A stretch of DNA of 64,000 nucleotides from assembly GCA_902761585.1 (NCBI GenBank), contig CACWKX010000014.1:1-64000 (forward strand). The letters are read 5' to 3'. Origin of the DNA: an uncultured Lachnospiraceae bacterium (GTDB lineage Bacteria; Bacillota; Clostridia; Lachnospirales; Lachnospiraceae). Both the position numbers and the translations under genes were made by a program. Shown one piece after another: positions 24,965-34,516 of this stretch (its first letter is position 1; every line of letters begins with the position of its first letter). The notes below the pieces were generated by a model, which was not told the origin of the DNA, made no database searches, and saw only the letters and a list, made by a program, of their open reading frames with translations.

Positions 24965-25462
24965 ATGGCTCTTAGACAGATTCGTACCCTCGGTGACGAG
25001 GTATTGACAAAAAAGTGCCGCGAGGTGAAGGAGATGACTCCGCGGCTCCGCACACTTGCAGCTGACATGCTGGAAACGATGTATCACGCGGAGGGTGTGG
25101 GGCTGGCAGCTCCGCAGGTTGGCGTCCTGAGGCGGATCGTCGTGATTGATGTCGGGGAGGGACCGGTGACGCTGGTGAACCCGGTGGTTGTGGAGAAGGA
25201 TGGAGAGCAGACCGGATCGGAGGGCTGCCTGTCGGTTCCGGGAAAGGCCGGACAGGTCACGCGCCCGGAGCATGTGATTGTGAAGGCGCTTGATCTTGAT
25301 ATGAAGGAGATTACAGTTGAGGGACGGGATCTGTTCGCCAGGGCTCTTTGTCATGAAATTGATCATCTCGATGGTGTGATGTACATATCCAAGGTGGAGG
25401 GAGAATTATACAGCACACAGCCGCAGGAAGAGGATGAAGAAGACGAAGAGGAGGACGTCTGA
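24965..25462 (+). CDS. def: Peptide deformylase
   Basis: The 165-residue metalloenzyme removes the formyl group from new proteins. All three motifs are present: GVGLAAPQVG (about residues 43-52), EGCLSVPG with the metal-binding Cys, and HEIDH (about 130), whose histidines bind iron. The C-terminus is an acidic tail (EEDEEDEEEDV) beyond the usual end, which may only reflect drift. The ATG at 24965 follows AAAGGA; the frame opens further upstream, but MALRQIRTLGD matches the family. It is the first gene of the def-fmt pair. Confidence 0.95.
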   Translation: MALRQIRTLGDEVLTKKCREVKEMTPRLRTLAADMLETMYHAEGVGLAAPQVGVLRRIVVIDVGEGPVTLVNPVVVEKDGEQTGSEGCLSVPGKAGQVTRPEHVIVKALDLDMKEITVEGRDLFARALCHEIDHLDGVMYISKVEGELYSTQPQEEDEEDEEEDV

Positions 25463-25469
25463 GATAGTG

Positions 25470-26573
25470 ATGGAAACAGGAGAACACGCTGCCGGACAGC
25501 CTGCCCTGCAGCATCAGGTCGTATTCATGGGAACACCGGACTTCGCATCCGGAATTCTGGAGGCACTGATTCAGTCTGAATACCATGTCAGGGCAGTCTT
25601 TACGCAGCCGGACAGGCCAAAAGGACGCGGGAAAGGTGTCCAGTTCTCCCCGGTCAAGGAGACGGCGATGCGCCACGGGATCGAGGTGTATCAGCCTGTG
25701 AAGATCAGGCAGGAGGAGAACGTGGAGCTGCTCCGGCGTCTTCATCCGGACTTTATCGTTGTAGCGGCGTTCGGTCAGATCATACCGCAGGCGATCCTGG
25801 ATATTCCGGCGTATGGCTGCCTGAATGTCCACGCCTCTCTTCTGCCGGCGTGGAGAGGAGCGGCTCCGATCCAGTGGTCGATCATCAGCGGAGATTCGGA
25901 GACCGGCGTTACAATCATGAAGATGAACGCCGGCCTGGACACCGGCGATATCATCAGCCAGGAGGCCGTCCGGATCCGGAAGGACGAGACGGGCGGAAGT
26001 CTGTTTGACCGCCTGATGCCCGTCGGGGCAGAGCTTCTGCTCAGGACAATGCGGGAGATCGAGGCCGGAAGAGCCGTTCCAAGACCGCAGCCGGAGAAAA
26101 GTACAACGCCGTATGCGTCGATGCTGACCAAAAAGAGCGGGCTGGTGGACTGGACGAGGCGTGCAGATGAAATCGAGCGCATGATCCGCGGGCTGTCCCC
26201 GTGGCCGAGCGCCTATACCTTCGAGCACGGCAAGATGCTGAAAATCTGGAGGGCGGAAGTTGTCCGCCCTGCGACAGACGGCGAAGCGGTCTCAGGCAGG
26301 GAGCAGGAAAAGATGAATCCGGAAGCTGTTCAGGAGCTGTGCGTGCATAAACAGGATACAGTTCAGCAGGCCGTCCTGGATAGCCGGGACGCGGATGCGA
26401 ACAGTGTCGGGGCGGGAACGATCGTCAGGGTGACGAAGACAGAGCTTGTCGTGCAGACCGGGTGCGGTCTGCTTTCGCTTCTGGAGCTTCAGCCGGAAGG
26501 AAAGAAGAGGATGGCTGTGGACGCATTTCTCAGAGGATACAGGCAGAGCGAGGGCGAAAGGCTCGGACGCTGA
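25470..26573 (+). CDS. fmt: Methionyl-tRNA formyltransferase
   Basis: The 367-residue enzyme formylates initiator Met-tRNA. The catalytic domain begins VVFMGTPDFASGIL (about residue 16) and has HASLLPAWRGAAPIQW (about 121), with the active-site Asn-His region just before and TGDI after. The C-terminal tRNA-binding domain is interrupted by an extra charged stretch of about 45 residues (about 268-315). That makes the protein longer than the usual 310 or so. Start choice is uncertain: ATG 25470 lacks a close ribosome site, and ATG 25434 inside def is in frame. Confidence 0.92.
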   Translation: METGEHAAGQPALQHQVVFMGTPDFASGILEALIQSEYHVRAVFTQPDRPKGRGKGVQFSPVKETAMRHGIEVYQPVKIRQEENVELLRRLHPDFIVVAAFGQIIPQAILDIPAYGCLNVHASLLPAWRGAAPIQWSIISGDSETGVTIMKMNAGLDTGDIISQEAVRIRKDETGGSLFDRLMPVGAELLLRTMREIEAGRAVPRPQPEKSTTPYASMLTKKSGLVDWTRRADEIERMIRGLSPWPSAYTFEHGKMLKIWRAEVVRPATDGEAVSGREQEKMNPEAVQELCVHKQDTVQQAVLDSRDADANSVGAGTIVRVTKTELVVQTGCGLLSLLELQPEGKKRMAVDAFLRGYRQSEGERLGR

Positions 26574-26599
26574 AACAACAGCTGAAAGGAGAAATTGGC

Positions 26600-27310
26600 A
26601 TGTACGGTTACGGCGGATATCCCATCTATTTTGACTGGACGTATCTGCTGGCGATTCTCGGTCTTGTACTGACGATGATCGCAAGCGGACAGGTCAGAAG
26701 CACATTTGCCAGATACCAGAAGGTAAAGAGCCGGTCAGGGCTGACGGGGGCGATGGCAGCCCGGATGATCCTTGATTCGCAGGGACTGCAGAACGTTGCC
26801 ATCGAGCATGTGTCGGGCAGTCTGACGGATCATTATGACCCGAGATCGAAGACGCTTCGCCTGTCTGATTCAACCTATTCCTACAGCTCGGTTGCAGCGA
26901 TCTGTGTGGCAGCGCATGAGAGCGGTCACGCAGTCCAGGACAAGGTCCACTATGGGCCGCTTGTGCTCAGAAGCACACTGGTTCCGGCTGCACAGTTCGG
27001 CTCCTCCTTGTCATGGCCGATTTTTATCTTCGGACTGATCTTTTCGCTTCAGCCCCTGATCACGGCAGGCATTGTTCTGTTCATGGTGGCAGTGCTGTTT
27101 CAGCTGATCACACTTCCGGTGGAGTTCAATGCCTCTCACAGGGCGCTTGAAATTCTGAAATCCAGCCAGCTTATTCCGGAGGATGAACTTGAGGGCGGCC
27201 GTCAGGTTCTGAGAGCGGCAGCGATGACCTACGTCGCAGCCCTTGCCGCGTCAATCCTGCAGCTTCTGCGTCTTCTGATACTGGCAAATGACAGAAGAGA
27301 CAGACGATAA
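26600..27310 (+). CDS. YugP-like zinc metallopeptidase
   Basis: This 236-residue membrane protein starts with a short outside part (MYGYGGYPIYFDWTYLL) and a first membrane span. It carries the zinc site HESGHAVQDK (about residues 106-115), followed by two strongly hydrophobic segments (PIFIFGLIFSL and AGIVLFMVAVLFQLI) and the conserved EFNASHRAL. This is the YugP family (neutral zinc metallopeptidase), whose substrate is unknown. AAAGGAGA lies shortly before the ATG. Its place between fmt and rsmB is conserved in Clostridia. Confidence 0.88.
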   Translation: MYGYGGYPIYFDWTYLLAILGLVLTMIASGQVRSTFARYQKVKSRSGLTGAMAARMILDSQGLQNVAIEHVSGSLTDHYDPRSKTLRLSDSTYSYSSVAAICVAAHESGHAVQDKVHYGPLVLRSTLVPAAQFGSSLSWPIFIFGLIFSLQPLITAGIVLFMVAVLFQLITLPVEFNASHRALEILKSSQLIPEDELEGGRQVLRAAAMTYVAALAASILQLLRLLILANDRRDRR

Positions 27311-27413
27311 TATGATATGCCGATAACCCGATGAGCCGGGCGGACAGAGTCGGAAGAGGCTGTTGACAGACAACAGGGGTCTGGGATTCAGATGCCCTGT
27401 GGGGAGCAGAGAC

Positions 27414-28763
27414 ATGGGAGTGAACATCCGCGCGCTGATCCTGGATGTGCTGATGGAGGTGACCGAGGGGGAAGCCTACAGCCACATCGCACTGAGGGAT
27501 ACGCTTGAAAAATATGAATATCTTGACAAAAGGGACCGGGCGTTCATCTCCCGGGTCACGGAGGGGACGCTCGAGAATCTGATTCAGATTGACTATATCA
27601 TCGAGTGCTTCTCAAAGGTGCCGATCTATAATATGAAGCCCCTGATCCGCAATCTGCTCCGGATGTCAGTCTATCAGCTGAAATGGATGGACGCGGTCCC
27701 GGACTCGGCGGTTGTCAATGAGGCTGTGAAAATTGCGCAGAAACGCGGCTTCTTCAATCTGAAGGGGTTTGTGAACGGAGTCCTGAGGGCCTGCGCAAGA
27801 GGCCTGGACAGTGTGACGTATCCGTCGGCGGAGGCAAGTCCGCTGGAGTATCTGTCGGTGCGCTATTCCATGCCGCAGTGGATTCTGACAAAGTGGCTGT
27901 ACCAGTTTTCTTTTGAGGATGTTGAGAAGATGTGCGCCTCCTTTCAGGCAGAGCGCCCGATCACTGTCCGCGTACGGACACAGCAGGCGTCGAAGGAGGA
28001 GATCATACAGTCTCTTGTCTCGGAGGGCGTGACCGTTTTGCAGCATCCCTATCTGGACTATGCCCTGAAGCTCACCGGTGTCAATTACCTGCAGGCACTC
28101 ACAGCGTTTCGGAACGGCTGGATCTATGTCCAGGATGCCAGTTCCATGCTGGTGACGGAGATTGCCGCCCCGAACTGGGGCGACTACTGCATCGATGTCT
28201 GTGCTGCGCCGGGCGGCAAAAGTCTCCATCTTTCAGACCGCCTCAAGGGAAGCGGATACGTGGAGGCACGGGACATCTCTGAGAAGAAGGTTGATCTGAT
28301 GCAGGGGAACATCGACCGGCTTGGCGTGATCAACATGCAGGCGGCGCTGAAGGACGCGATGAAGTACGATGAAAAGTCTTTCCAGAAGGCGGACATTGTG
28401 CTCTGTGATGTGCCCTGCTCGGGACTGGGCGTGATCGGAAAGAAGCAGGATATCAAGTATAAAATGAACCCGACGCGGCTTGAGGAGCTGGTGCGGATTC
28501 AGCAGCGGATTCTGAGCGTCTCCCAGAATTATGTGAAGCCGGGCGGCGTGATGGTTTTCTCGACCTGCACCATCGGTGCGGAGGAAAACCAGATGAACCT
28601 GCAGTATGTGCTGGACCATTTTCCGTTTCGGCTTGAATCGATCGATCCGTACATTCCGGAGGCGCTGCGGGGGCGGACGACCGCAGGCGGATATCTCCAG
28701 CTTCTGCCGGGGGTTCATGACTGCGACGGCTTTTTCCTGGCGCGTCTGCGCCGGGAAGGCTGA
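27414..28763 (+). CDS. rsmB: 16S rRNA (cytosine-5) methyltransferase RsmB
   Basis: The 449-residue enzyme has an N-terminal NusB-like RNA-binding domain (residues 5-140, with PDSAVVNEAVKIAQKRG) and a C-terminal SAM methyltransferase. SAM binding is VCAAPGGKSLH (about residue 262). The two catalytic cysteines are in DVPCSGLGV and FSTCTI. It would methylate C967 of 16S rRNA. GGGGAG lies eight bases before the ATG at 27414. The last codons run into a 33-base tandem repeat. Confidence 0.93.
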   Translation: MGVNIRALILDVLMEVTEGEAYSHIALRDTLEKYEYLDKRDRAFISRVTEGTLENLIQIDYIIECFSKVPIYNMKPLIRNLLRMSVYQLKWMDAVPDSAVVNEAVKIAQKRGFFNLKGFVNGVLRACARGLDSVTYPSAEASPLEYLSVRYSMPQWILTKWLYQFSFEDVEKMCASFQAERPITVRVRTQQASKEEIIQSLVSEGVTVLQHPYLDYALKLTGVNYLQALTAFRNGWIYVQDASSMLVTEIAAPNWGDYCIDVCAAPGGKSLHLSDRLKGSGYVEARDISEKKVDLMQGNIDRLGVINMQAALKDAMKYDEKSFQKADIVLCDVPCSGLGVIGKKQDIKYKMNPTRLEELVRIQQRILSVSQNYVKPGGVMVFSTCTIGAEENQMNLQYVLDHFPFRLESIDPYIPEALRGRTTAGGYLQLLPGVHDCDGFFLARLRREG

Positions 28764-28838
28764 AACGCCCTGGCGTGTCTGCACCGGGAAGGCTGAAACG
28801 CCCTGGCGTGTCTGCGTCGGGAAGGCTGAGATGGCCTG
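28740..28838. repeat. Three tandem 33-base repeats overlapping the rsmB stop
   Basis: Units at 28740-28772, 28773-28805 and 28806-28838 are each 33 bases and share GGGAAGGCTGA and GCGTGTCTGC-type blocks with few differences. The first contains the rsmB stop codon. They were probably made by duplication of the gene's 3' end. Confidence 0.85.
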
Positions 28839-28945
28839 CTGCGGTGTGCAGGAGGGAAAGTCATCTGGCCGCTGTGTGCCGGGAGAGCTGAGCCTGCCCG
28901 GCTGTGTGATCAGCCTGGCATGTGGGGAAACTGAGAAGGGGACAG

Positions 28946-30061
28946 ATGGAAGAATACAGCACAGAACAGGAACAGAAAAAGGAAGGCGGAAAGCGGGATC
29001 TGCTCTCGATGTATCCGGCGGAGCTTGAAGCCTTTCTGACGGAGATTTCGGAGAAAAAATTCCGGGCAAGACAGATCTATGACTGGCTGCATGTACAGCA
29101 CGCGACGTCCATTTCCCAGATGACGAACCTGTCAAAGCTGCTCCGGGAAAAGCTGGAGGCGCTGACCTACATCGACGAGCCGGAGCCTGTTGAGGTGCTG
29201 ACCAGCAGGCTGGATGGCACGAAGAAATATCTGTTCCGGATGAAGGATGGGAATGTCATCGAGTCTGTTCTGATGAGGTACAGCTACGGACTTTCTGTCT
29301 GCATTTCGTCCCAGGTGGGCTGCAGCATGGGATGCCGGTTCTGTGCTTCCACAATCGGAGGACGGATCCGAAACCTGACAGCATCGGAGATGCTGGGACA
29401 GGTGCTTCAGATCAGCCGTCTGGAGGGAGAGCGGATCTCACATGTTGTGATCATGGGCAGCGGGGAGCCACTCGACAACTATGACAACCTCGTCTGCTTT
29501 CTGAGAATCATCGGAGACCCGGACGGGGAGCGTCTGAGCCTCAGGGACATCACCGTCTCGACCTGCGGGATTGTGCCGAACATCTACCGCCTTGCGGAGG
29601 AAGGACTGCCGGTGACACTCGCGCTCTCTCTTCATGCCTCCGGGCAGAAGGAGCGGGAGACACTGATGCCAATTGCGAAGAAGTACGAGATCCATGCTGT
29701 CATCGATGCTGTGAAGGCTTATTTTGAGAAGACAAAGCGGCGGATTACGTTTGAATACAGCTGTGTGAGAGGGGTCAATACATCCACGGCTGACGCGGAT
29801 CGGCTGGCGGGCCTGCTGAAGGGACTGAACTGTCATGTCAACCTGATCCCGGTCAACCCGGTCAGGGAGAGGGAATTCACGGAACCTGACAGAGGTGAGA
29901 TTGAGGCTTTTCGGAGAATGCTTGAAAAAAGGGGGATTCATGTTACCATCAGAAGAGAACTGGGCCGTGACATTTCGGCTTCATGCGGCCAGCTGAGGAG
30001 GAGTTACCTGAAGGATCATGGAGACATATTGCCAGACAGATGTCGGATTAAAACGAAATAG
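28946..30061 (+). CDS. rlmN: 23S rRNA (A2503)/tRNA (A37) C2 methyltransferase RlmN
   Basis: The 371-residue radical SAM methylase has an N-terminal helical domain with FRARQIYDWLHVQ. The cluster motif is CSMGCRFC (about residues 126-133), preceded by VCISSQVG, followed by MGSGEPLDNYDN for SAM contact. The second mechanistic Cys is in SASCGQL near the end. I chose the ATG at 28946 with AAGGGG upstream; an in-frame GTG eight codons earlier is less likely. It overlaps prpC by 44 bases. Confidence 0.94.
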   Translation: MEEYSTEQEQKKEGGKRDLLSMYPAELEAFLTEISEKKFRARQIYDWLHVQHATSISQMTNLSKLLREKLEALTYIDEPEPVEVLTSRLDGTKKYLFRMKDGNVIESVLMRYSYGLSVCISSQVGCSMGCRFCASTIGGRIRNLTASEMLGQVLQISRLEGERISHVVIMGSGEPLDNYDNLVCFLRIIGDPDGERLSLRDITVSTCGIVPNIYRLAEEGLPVTLALSLHASGQKERETLMPIAKKYEIHAVIDAVKAYFEKTKRRITFEYSCVRGVNTSTADADRLAGLLKGLNCHVNLIPVNPVREREFTEPDRGEIEAFRRMLEKRGIHVTIRRELGRDISASCGQLRRSYLKDHGDILPDRCRIKTK

Positions 30062-30749
30062 CAATCAGGACTTTGTCTATGCCTCCGACCAGAAGGTAGG
30101 ACGGCTTCCGTCCCTGCTCATTGTCGCGGACGGGATGGGCGGACACGCAGCCGGGGACCTGGCGTCCAGGGTCTGTGTGGAGACGGCGGTCAGCAGCATC
30201 GAGGGCTCCGGGCAGACGGAGACCATTCCGATCCTTGCGGAGGCGGTTCAGAAGGCAAACCGCGCAGTCCTGAAGAAGGCGGCGGAAAAGCCGGAGTACG
30301 CAGGCATGGGGACGACAATCGTGGCTGCGGTGATCGACGGAAATACCCTCTATGTCGCGAATGTCGGAGACAGCAGGCTCTACCTGATCGATGATGACAG
30401 GATTGACCAGATTACGCTGGACCATTCGCTTGTAGCGGAGATGGTGCGCTCCGGCCGGATATCGCCGGAGCAGATGAGAAACCATCCGGAGAAGAACATT
30501 ATTACCCGGGCAGTCGGCGGAGAGGAGAACGTGGAGGTGGACTTCTTCGATGTCGGGCTTCATAAGGGTGACGTCGTGCTGCTGTGCTCGGATGGGCTGA
30601 CGAACATGGTGGAGGATGAGCAGATCTTCCGCATCGTCAGAAGAGAAAAGACGCTGAGAGATGCCGGGCAGAAACTGATCTCGGCAGCAAATTCGGCAGG
30701 CGGCCGCGATAACATATCTGTTGTACTCGCGCGGCTGACTGATCTATAA
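30018..30749 (+). CDS. prpC: PPM-type Ser/Thr protein phosphatase
   Basis: The 243-residue metal-dependent phosphatase reverses the action of the PASTA kinase encoded next. Motifs are in the usual order: NSNQDF, IVADGMGGHAAGD, GMGTTIVAA, NVGDSRLYLI, then LCSDGLTNMV and GGRDNISVV, supplying the Asp residues for two metal ions. It starts inside the end of rlmN and ends ten bases before prkC, so translation is probably coupled. All expected metal ligands are visible. Confidence 0.94.
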   Translation: METYCQTDVGLKRNSNQDFVYASDQKVGRLPSLLIVADGMGGHAAGDLASRVCVETAVSSIEGSGQTETIPILAEAVQKANRAVLKKAAEKPEYAGMGTTIVAAVIDGNTLYVANVGDSRLYLIDDDRIDQITLDHSLVAEMVRSGRISPEQMRNHPEKNIITRAVGGEENVEVDFFDVGLHKGDVVLLCSDGLTNMVEDEQIFRIVRREKTLRDAGQKLISAANSAGGRDNISVVLARLTDL

Positions 30750-30759
30750 GGGCATCCAT

Positions 30760-32964
30760 ATGTTAAATGCAGGAGATTCTCTTCAGAATCGATATGAGAT
30801 AATCAATTGCATAGGATCGGGCGGGATGGCCGATGTCTACAAGGCAAAGGACCACAGGCTGAATCGCTTTGTTGCCATCAAGGTGCTCAAGCCGGAGTTT
30901 CGCAACGATGCGGAGTTTGTATCGAAGTTCCGCGTGGAGGCGCAGGCAGCGGCAGGTCTTTCCCACCCGAACATCGTGAACGTCTATGATGTCGGGATTG
31001 AGGGCTCTGTCTATTTCATCGTCATGGAACTGGTGGAGGGCATCACGCTCAAGGACTACATTCGCAGCAAGGGGCGTCTGTCTGTCCGGGAGATGACCGG
31101 CATCTCGCTTCAGATCGCCGCCGGGCTGGAGGCCGCGCACAAGAGCGGCATCATCCATCGGGACATCAAGCCTCAGAATATCATTATATCCACGGACGGG
31201 ACGGCGAAGGTTGCAGATTTCGGGATTGCGCGGGCGGCGAGTTCCGATACGATTCATCCGAGCGCGATGGGGTCTGTGCACTACAGTGCGCCGGAGCAGG
31301 CGCGGGGTGGGTACTCCGATGCCAGAAGCGACATCTATTCGCTTGGAATCACGATGTATGAGATGCTGACGGGAAAGGTACCGTTTGACGGCGATTCGAC
31401 CGTTGAGGTTGCCCTGAAGCACCTGCAGGAGGACATCGAGTCCCCGAGAAAATATGTGCCGGATCTGCCTGTGACGGTGGAGCAGATCATACTCAAGTGC
31501 ACGGAGAAGAGCCCGGACCGGCGGTATCAGAACATGACGGAGCTGATCCACGACCTGAAGGAATCGCTGGTCAGTCCGAACGGAGATTTTGTCAGACAGG
31601 GCGGTCTGCCGGCGGATGGCCTGACGCAGAAGTATTCCAGGGAAGATCTGGAAGAGATCAACAGGAGAGCCTCATTTGAAAATGGGGAATCCGGTAAGGC
31701 GCCTTTTCCAGGGCTGTTTGACGGGGACTATGACCGGCGGATGAACTATCCGCCGGAGGACGAGGATGCCGGGGATTTCTACGGGTCCGGGGAGGAGGAC
31801 TTCCCGGATGAGGGAGAGGTGTTCCGCGGAAGCCGGAAGAAACAGCGAAGTGCCGGGGAGAAGCGTGGAAAGCACGGCCATGAGAAGCTTGTGGCAGCCC
31901 TCTCCGCGCTGGCAGCGCTTGTGGTGGGGCTGACGATTCTGTACCTCGTCCTGCATACCTACGGCCTGATTTCCGGTGGTCATAAGACTCAGGACGGACA
32001 GAGCGAGACACCGCTGGTGCTGGATCTGACTTCTGATCCGGTCACGGTTCCTGACCTCAGGGGACTGTCCGAGAGTGAGGCACAGGCAAAGCTCAAGAAG
32101 CTCAAGCTGGGATACCGGTATCTGGGAGAAGAGTCGTCGTCTGACTATGCATCCGGAACGGTCATGAGCCAGAGCAGTGAGCCGGGGACGAAGGTGCAGG
32201 CAAATTCTACAATCGGCTATAAGCTGTCAACGGGGCCGGCGGATTCCCTGACCGTTCCGGACCTGGCGAAAAAGACGCAGAAGGAGGCAGAGAGTGCGCT
32301 GGCTTCGATGGGGCTGAACGTTTCGGTGGACAATACCCGGTATAGTGATTCGATTGCGGAGGGGCGGGTCATCACGACAAACCCGGGTGCCGGTTCCGCG
32401 GTTCATGCGGGGGACACGGTAACGCTCTATATCAGCCAGGGGAAGGATACACAGAGCATTACGGTTCCGGATGTGACGGGAAAGTACAAGGACGATGCTG
32501 TCACGATGCTCACAAATTACGGACTGTATGTCTATGTGACCAGCCAGCCGTCCGATACCGTCGGGGAGGGACTTGTGATCAGCCAGGATCTGAAGGCCGG
32601 ATCCAGCGTACAGTCAGGCTCGTCAATTACGATCACAGTCTCAAGCGGGCCATCCGGTCAGAGTGATATCGTCGTGGGGCCTGGCCAGAACAGTGCTTCG
32701 TCGTCCCAGACAAAATGGATGTGTAACGCCCAACTCAACGCGCCGCCGAATTATTCAGGCGGAAACGTCCGGATCACATTGAAACAGACAGGTGCTGAGA
32801 AAACCATATATGAGGGAGCAGGGTCATTTCCGTATATTCTGAATGTCCAGGGAGAGGATGGTGTGCCGACCGGGACGGTTTATGTCTATACACTGGATGA
32901 CAATGGCAATGTGACCTCGACAACGGAATATGACGGGATCGACTTTACGCAGGTAACAGGATGA
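30760..32964 (+). CDS. prkC: PASTA-domain Ser/Thr protein kinase
   Basis: The 734-residue membrane kinase has an intracellular kinase domain (residues 1-270): glycine loop GSGGMADVY, VAIKVLK, HRDIKPQNI (about 132) and DFGIA. A charged juxtamembrane stretch follows, then one span (about 378-400, LVAALSALAALVVGLTILY). Three extracellular PASTA repeats lie at about 425-635, each opening TVPDL or TVPDV, before a Ser/Gly linker and a C-terminal beta-rich domain. PASTA repeats bind muropeptides or lipid II and tie growth to wall state. It pairs with prpC and precedes rsgA. Confidence 0.95.
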   Translation: MLNAGDSLQNRYEIINCIGSGGMADVYKAKDHRLNRFVAIKVLKPEFRNDAEFVSKFRVEAQAAAGLSHPNIVNVYDVGIEGSVYFIVMELVEGITLKDYIRSKGRLSVREMTGISLQIAAGLEAAHKSGIIHRDIKPQNIIISTDGTAKVADFGIARAASSDTIHPSAMGSVHYSAPEQARGGYSDARSDIYSLGITMYEMLTGKVPFDGDSTVEVALKHLQEDIESPRKYVPDLPVTVEQIILKCTEKSPDRRYQNMTELIHDLKESLVSPNGDFVRQGGLPADGLTQKYSREDLEEINRRASFENGESGKAPFPGLFDGDYDRRMNYPPEDEDAGDFYGSGEEDFPDEGEVFRGSRKKQRSAGEKRGKHGHEKLVAALSALAALVVGLTILYLVLHTYGLISGGHKTQDGQSETPLVLDLTSDPVTVPDLRGLSESEAQAKLKKLKLGYRYLGEESSSDYASGTVMSQSSEPGTKVQANSTIGYKLSTGPADSLTVPDLAKKTQKEAESALASMGLNVSVDNTRYSDSIAEGRVITTNPGAGSAVHAGDTVTLYISQGKDTQSITVPDVTGKYKDDAVTMLTNYGLYVYVTSQPSDTVGEGLVISQDLKAGSSVQSGSSITITVSSGPSGQSDIVVGPGQNSASSSQTKWMCNAQLNAPPNYSGGNVRITLKQTGAEKTIYEGAGSFPYILNVQGEDGVPTGTVYVYTLDDNGNVTSTTEYDGIDFTQVTG

Positions 32965-33842
32965 AGGGAAAGATTATCCGCGCGGTCGCGGGATACTATT
33001 ATGTCTTCGGTTATGAGGATGGGCGGACGCACCAGTGCAGGGCAAGGGGCATTTTCCGGAAGGATGGAAGCAAGCCTCTTGTCGGAGATGAGGTACTCTT
33101 TGACCTGACGCACACCGAGGATACGGAAGGGACGGTCGACGAGATTCTGCCGAGAAAGAACAGCCTGATCCGTCCGCCGGTTGCGAATGTCGACCAGGCG
33201 CTGATTGTGTTTGCGCTCAGAGACCCGGAGCCGAACCTGTCTTTGCTGGACCGTTTTCTGGTGCTGATGGAGCGGCAGAAAATTCCCGCTGTTATTGTAT
33301 TCAACAAGGATGACCTGGATGAGAAGGATACGTTTGATGGCATTGCCCGTGTCTACAGAGACTGTGGCTGTCAGGTGTTTTCGATGAGTATCCGGACCGG
33401 AGAAGGTGTGGACAGGGTCCGGCATCTGTTTGACAATAAGACGACGGTGCTGGCCGGACCGAGCGGTGTCGGGAAATCTTCGCTGACAAATCTGCTCTGC
33501 CCGGATGCCGGGATGGAGGTCGGGGAGGTCAGCCGCCAGAACCGGCGCGGAAAGCAGACCACACGGCACGCTGAGCTGTTCCCCTGCGGAAAAGATTCGT
33601 TCTTTTTTGATACGCCGGGCTTTTCCAGCCTGTATCTGGATGAGATCAGACCGGAGGAGCTGAAGACGTATTTTCCGGAGTTTGAGGCCTATGAGCCGTC
33701 CTGCCGGTTTTCTGGCTGTCTTCATCTGGCGGAGCCGGACTGCGGTGTCAAGGAGGCCGTCCGGTCGGGGAAGATCAGCAGAGAGCGGTATGACAGCTAC
33801 AGGAAGCTGTATGAGGAGCTGAAGGAAGGGCGTAAAAGATGA
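32961..33842 (+). CDS. rsgA: Ribosome small-subunit GTPase RsgA
   Basis: The 293-residue protein has an N-terminal OB fold and a circularly permuted GTPase. The NKDD motif (about 114) comes before the P-loop GPSGVGKSSL (about 167), and DTPGFSSLYL follows. The C-terminal zinc region has CRFSGCLHLAEPDCGV. It checks late 30S assembly. Its ATG overlaps the prkC stop and its stop overlaps rpe, both by four bases, which indicates a tightly coupled operon. Confidence 0.95.
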   Translation: MKGKIIRAVAGYYYVFGYEDGRTHQCRARGIFRKDGSKPLVGDEVLFDLTHTEDTEGTVDEILPRKNSLIRPPVANVDQALIVFALRDPEPNLSLLDRFLVLMERQKIPAVIVFNKDDLDEKDTFDGIARVYRDCGCQVFSMSIRTGEGVDRVRHLFDNKTTVLAGPSGVGKSSLTNLLCPDAGMEVGEVSRQNRRGKQTTRHAELFPCGKDSFFFDTPGFSSLYLDEIRPEELKTYFPEFEAYEPSCRFSGCLHLAEPDCGVKEAVRSGKISRERYDSYRKLYEELKEGRKR

Positions 33843-34516
33843 GGTACAGGCTTTCACCGTCGATTCTGGCGGCTGATTTTACAAAACTTGGAGAGGAGAT
33901 CCGGAGAACGGAGGAGGCGGGAGCGGAATATCTGCACATCGATGTGATGGACGGGTGGTTTGTGCCGTCCATTTCCTTCGGGCAGCCCCTCGTCACATCC
34001 ATCCGGCCGGGCAGCCGGCAGTTTTTTGATGTGCATCTGATGGTGCAGGACCCGGAGCGGTATATCGTGGACTTTGCGAAGGCTGGCGCGGACGGGATCA
34101 CTGTCCATGCGGAAGCCTGCCGGCATCTCGACCGGGTGCTGTCACAGATTCATGAAGCCGGGTGTCGGGCAGGTGTCGCCCTGAATCCAGCGACGCCGCT
34201 GTCTGTGCTGGACTATGTGTATCAGAAGACAGACATGGTCCTGATCATGACGGTCAACCCGGGGTTTGGCGGCCAGAAGCTGATCCCCGAGATGTTCGGA
34301 AAAATCCGCACGCTGCGGCAGAGGCTGGATGAGCTGCACCTTGAGACGGATATTGAAGTGGATGGCGGTGTGAACCATGATACCATCGTCCCGCTTCTGG
34401 AGGCAGGAACAAATGTCTGTGTAGCCGGATCGGCCGTATTCAGGGGCGATATCGGGCAGAACGTCAGGGTGCTGAATGGGATGCTCATGGACTATGAGAA
34501 AAGACAGGAAAGCTGA
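33839..34516 (+). CDS. rpe: Ribulose-phosphate 3-epimerase
   Basis: The 225-residue TIM-barrel enzyme interconverts ribulose-5-phosphate and xylulose-5-phosphate. Signature blocks are LSPSILAADFTKLGEEI, HIDVMDGWFVPSISFG, DVHLMVQDP, MTVNPGFGGQ and VDGGVN, carrying the metal-binding His and the catalytic Asp residues. It overlaps rsgA by four bases and is followed by the thiamine pyrophosphokinase gene, an order typical of Clostridia. Confidence 0.95.
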   Translation: MRYRLSPSILAADFTKLGEEIRRTEEAGAEYLHIDVMDGWFVPSISFGQPLVTSIRPGSRQFFDVHLMVQDPERYIVDFAKAGADGITVHAEACRHLDRVLSQIHEAGCRAGVALNPATPLSVLDYVYQKTDMVLIMTVNPGFGGQKLIPEMFGKIRTLRQRLDELHLETDIEVDGGVNHDTIVPLLEAGTNVCVAGSAVFRGDIGQNVRVLNGMLMDYEKRQES

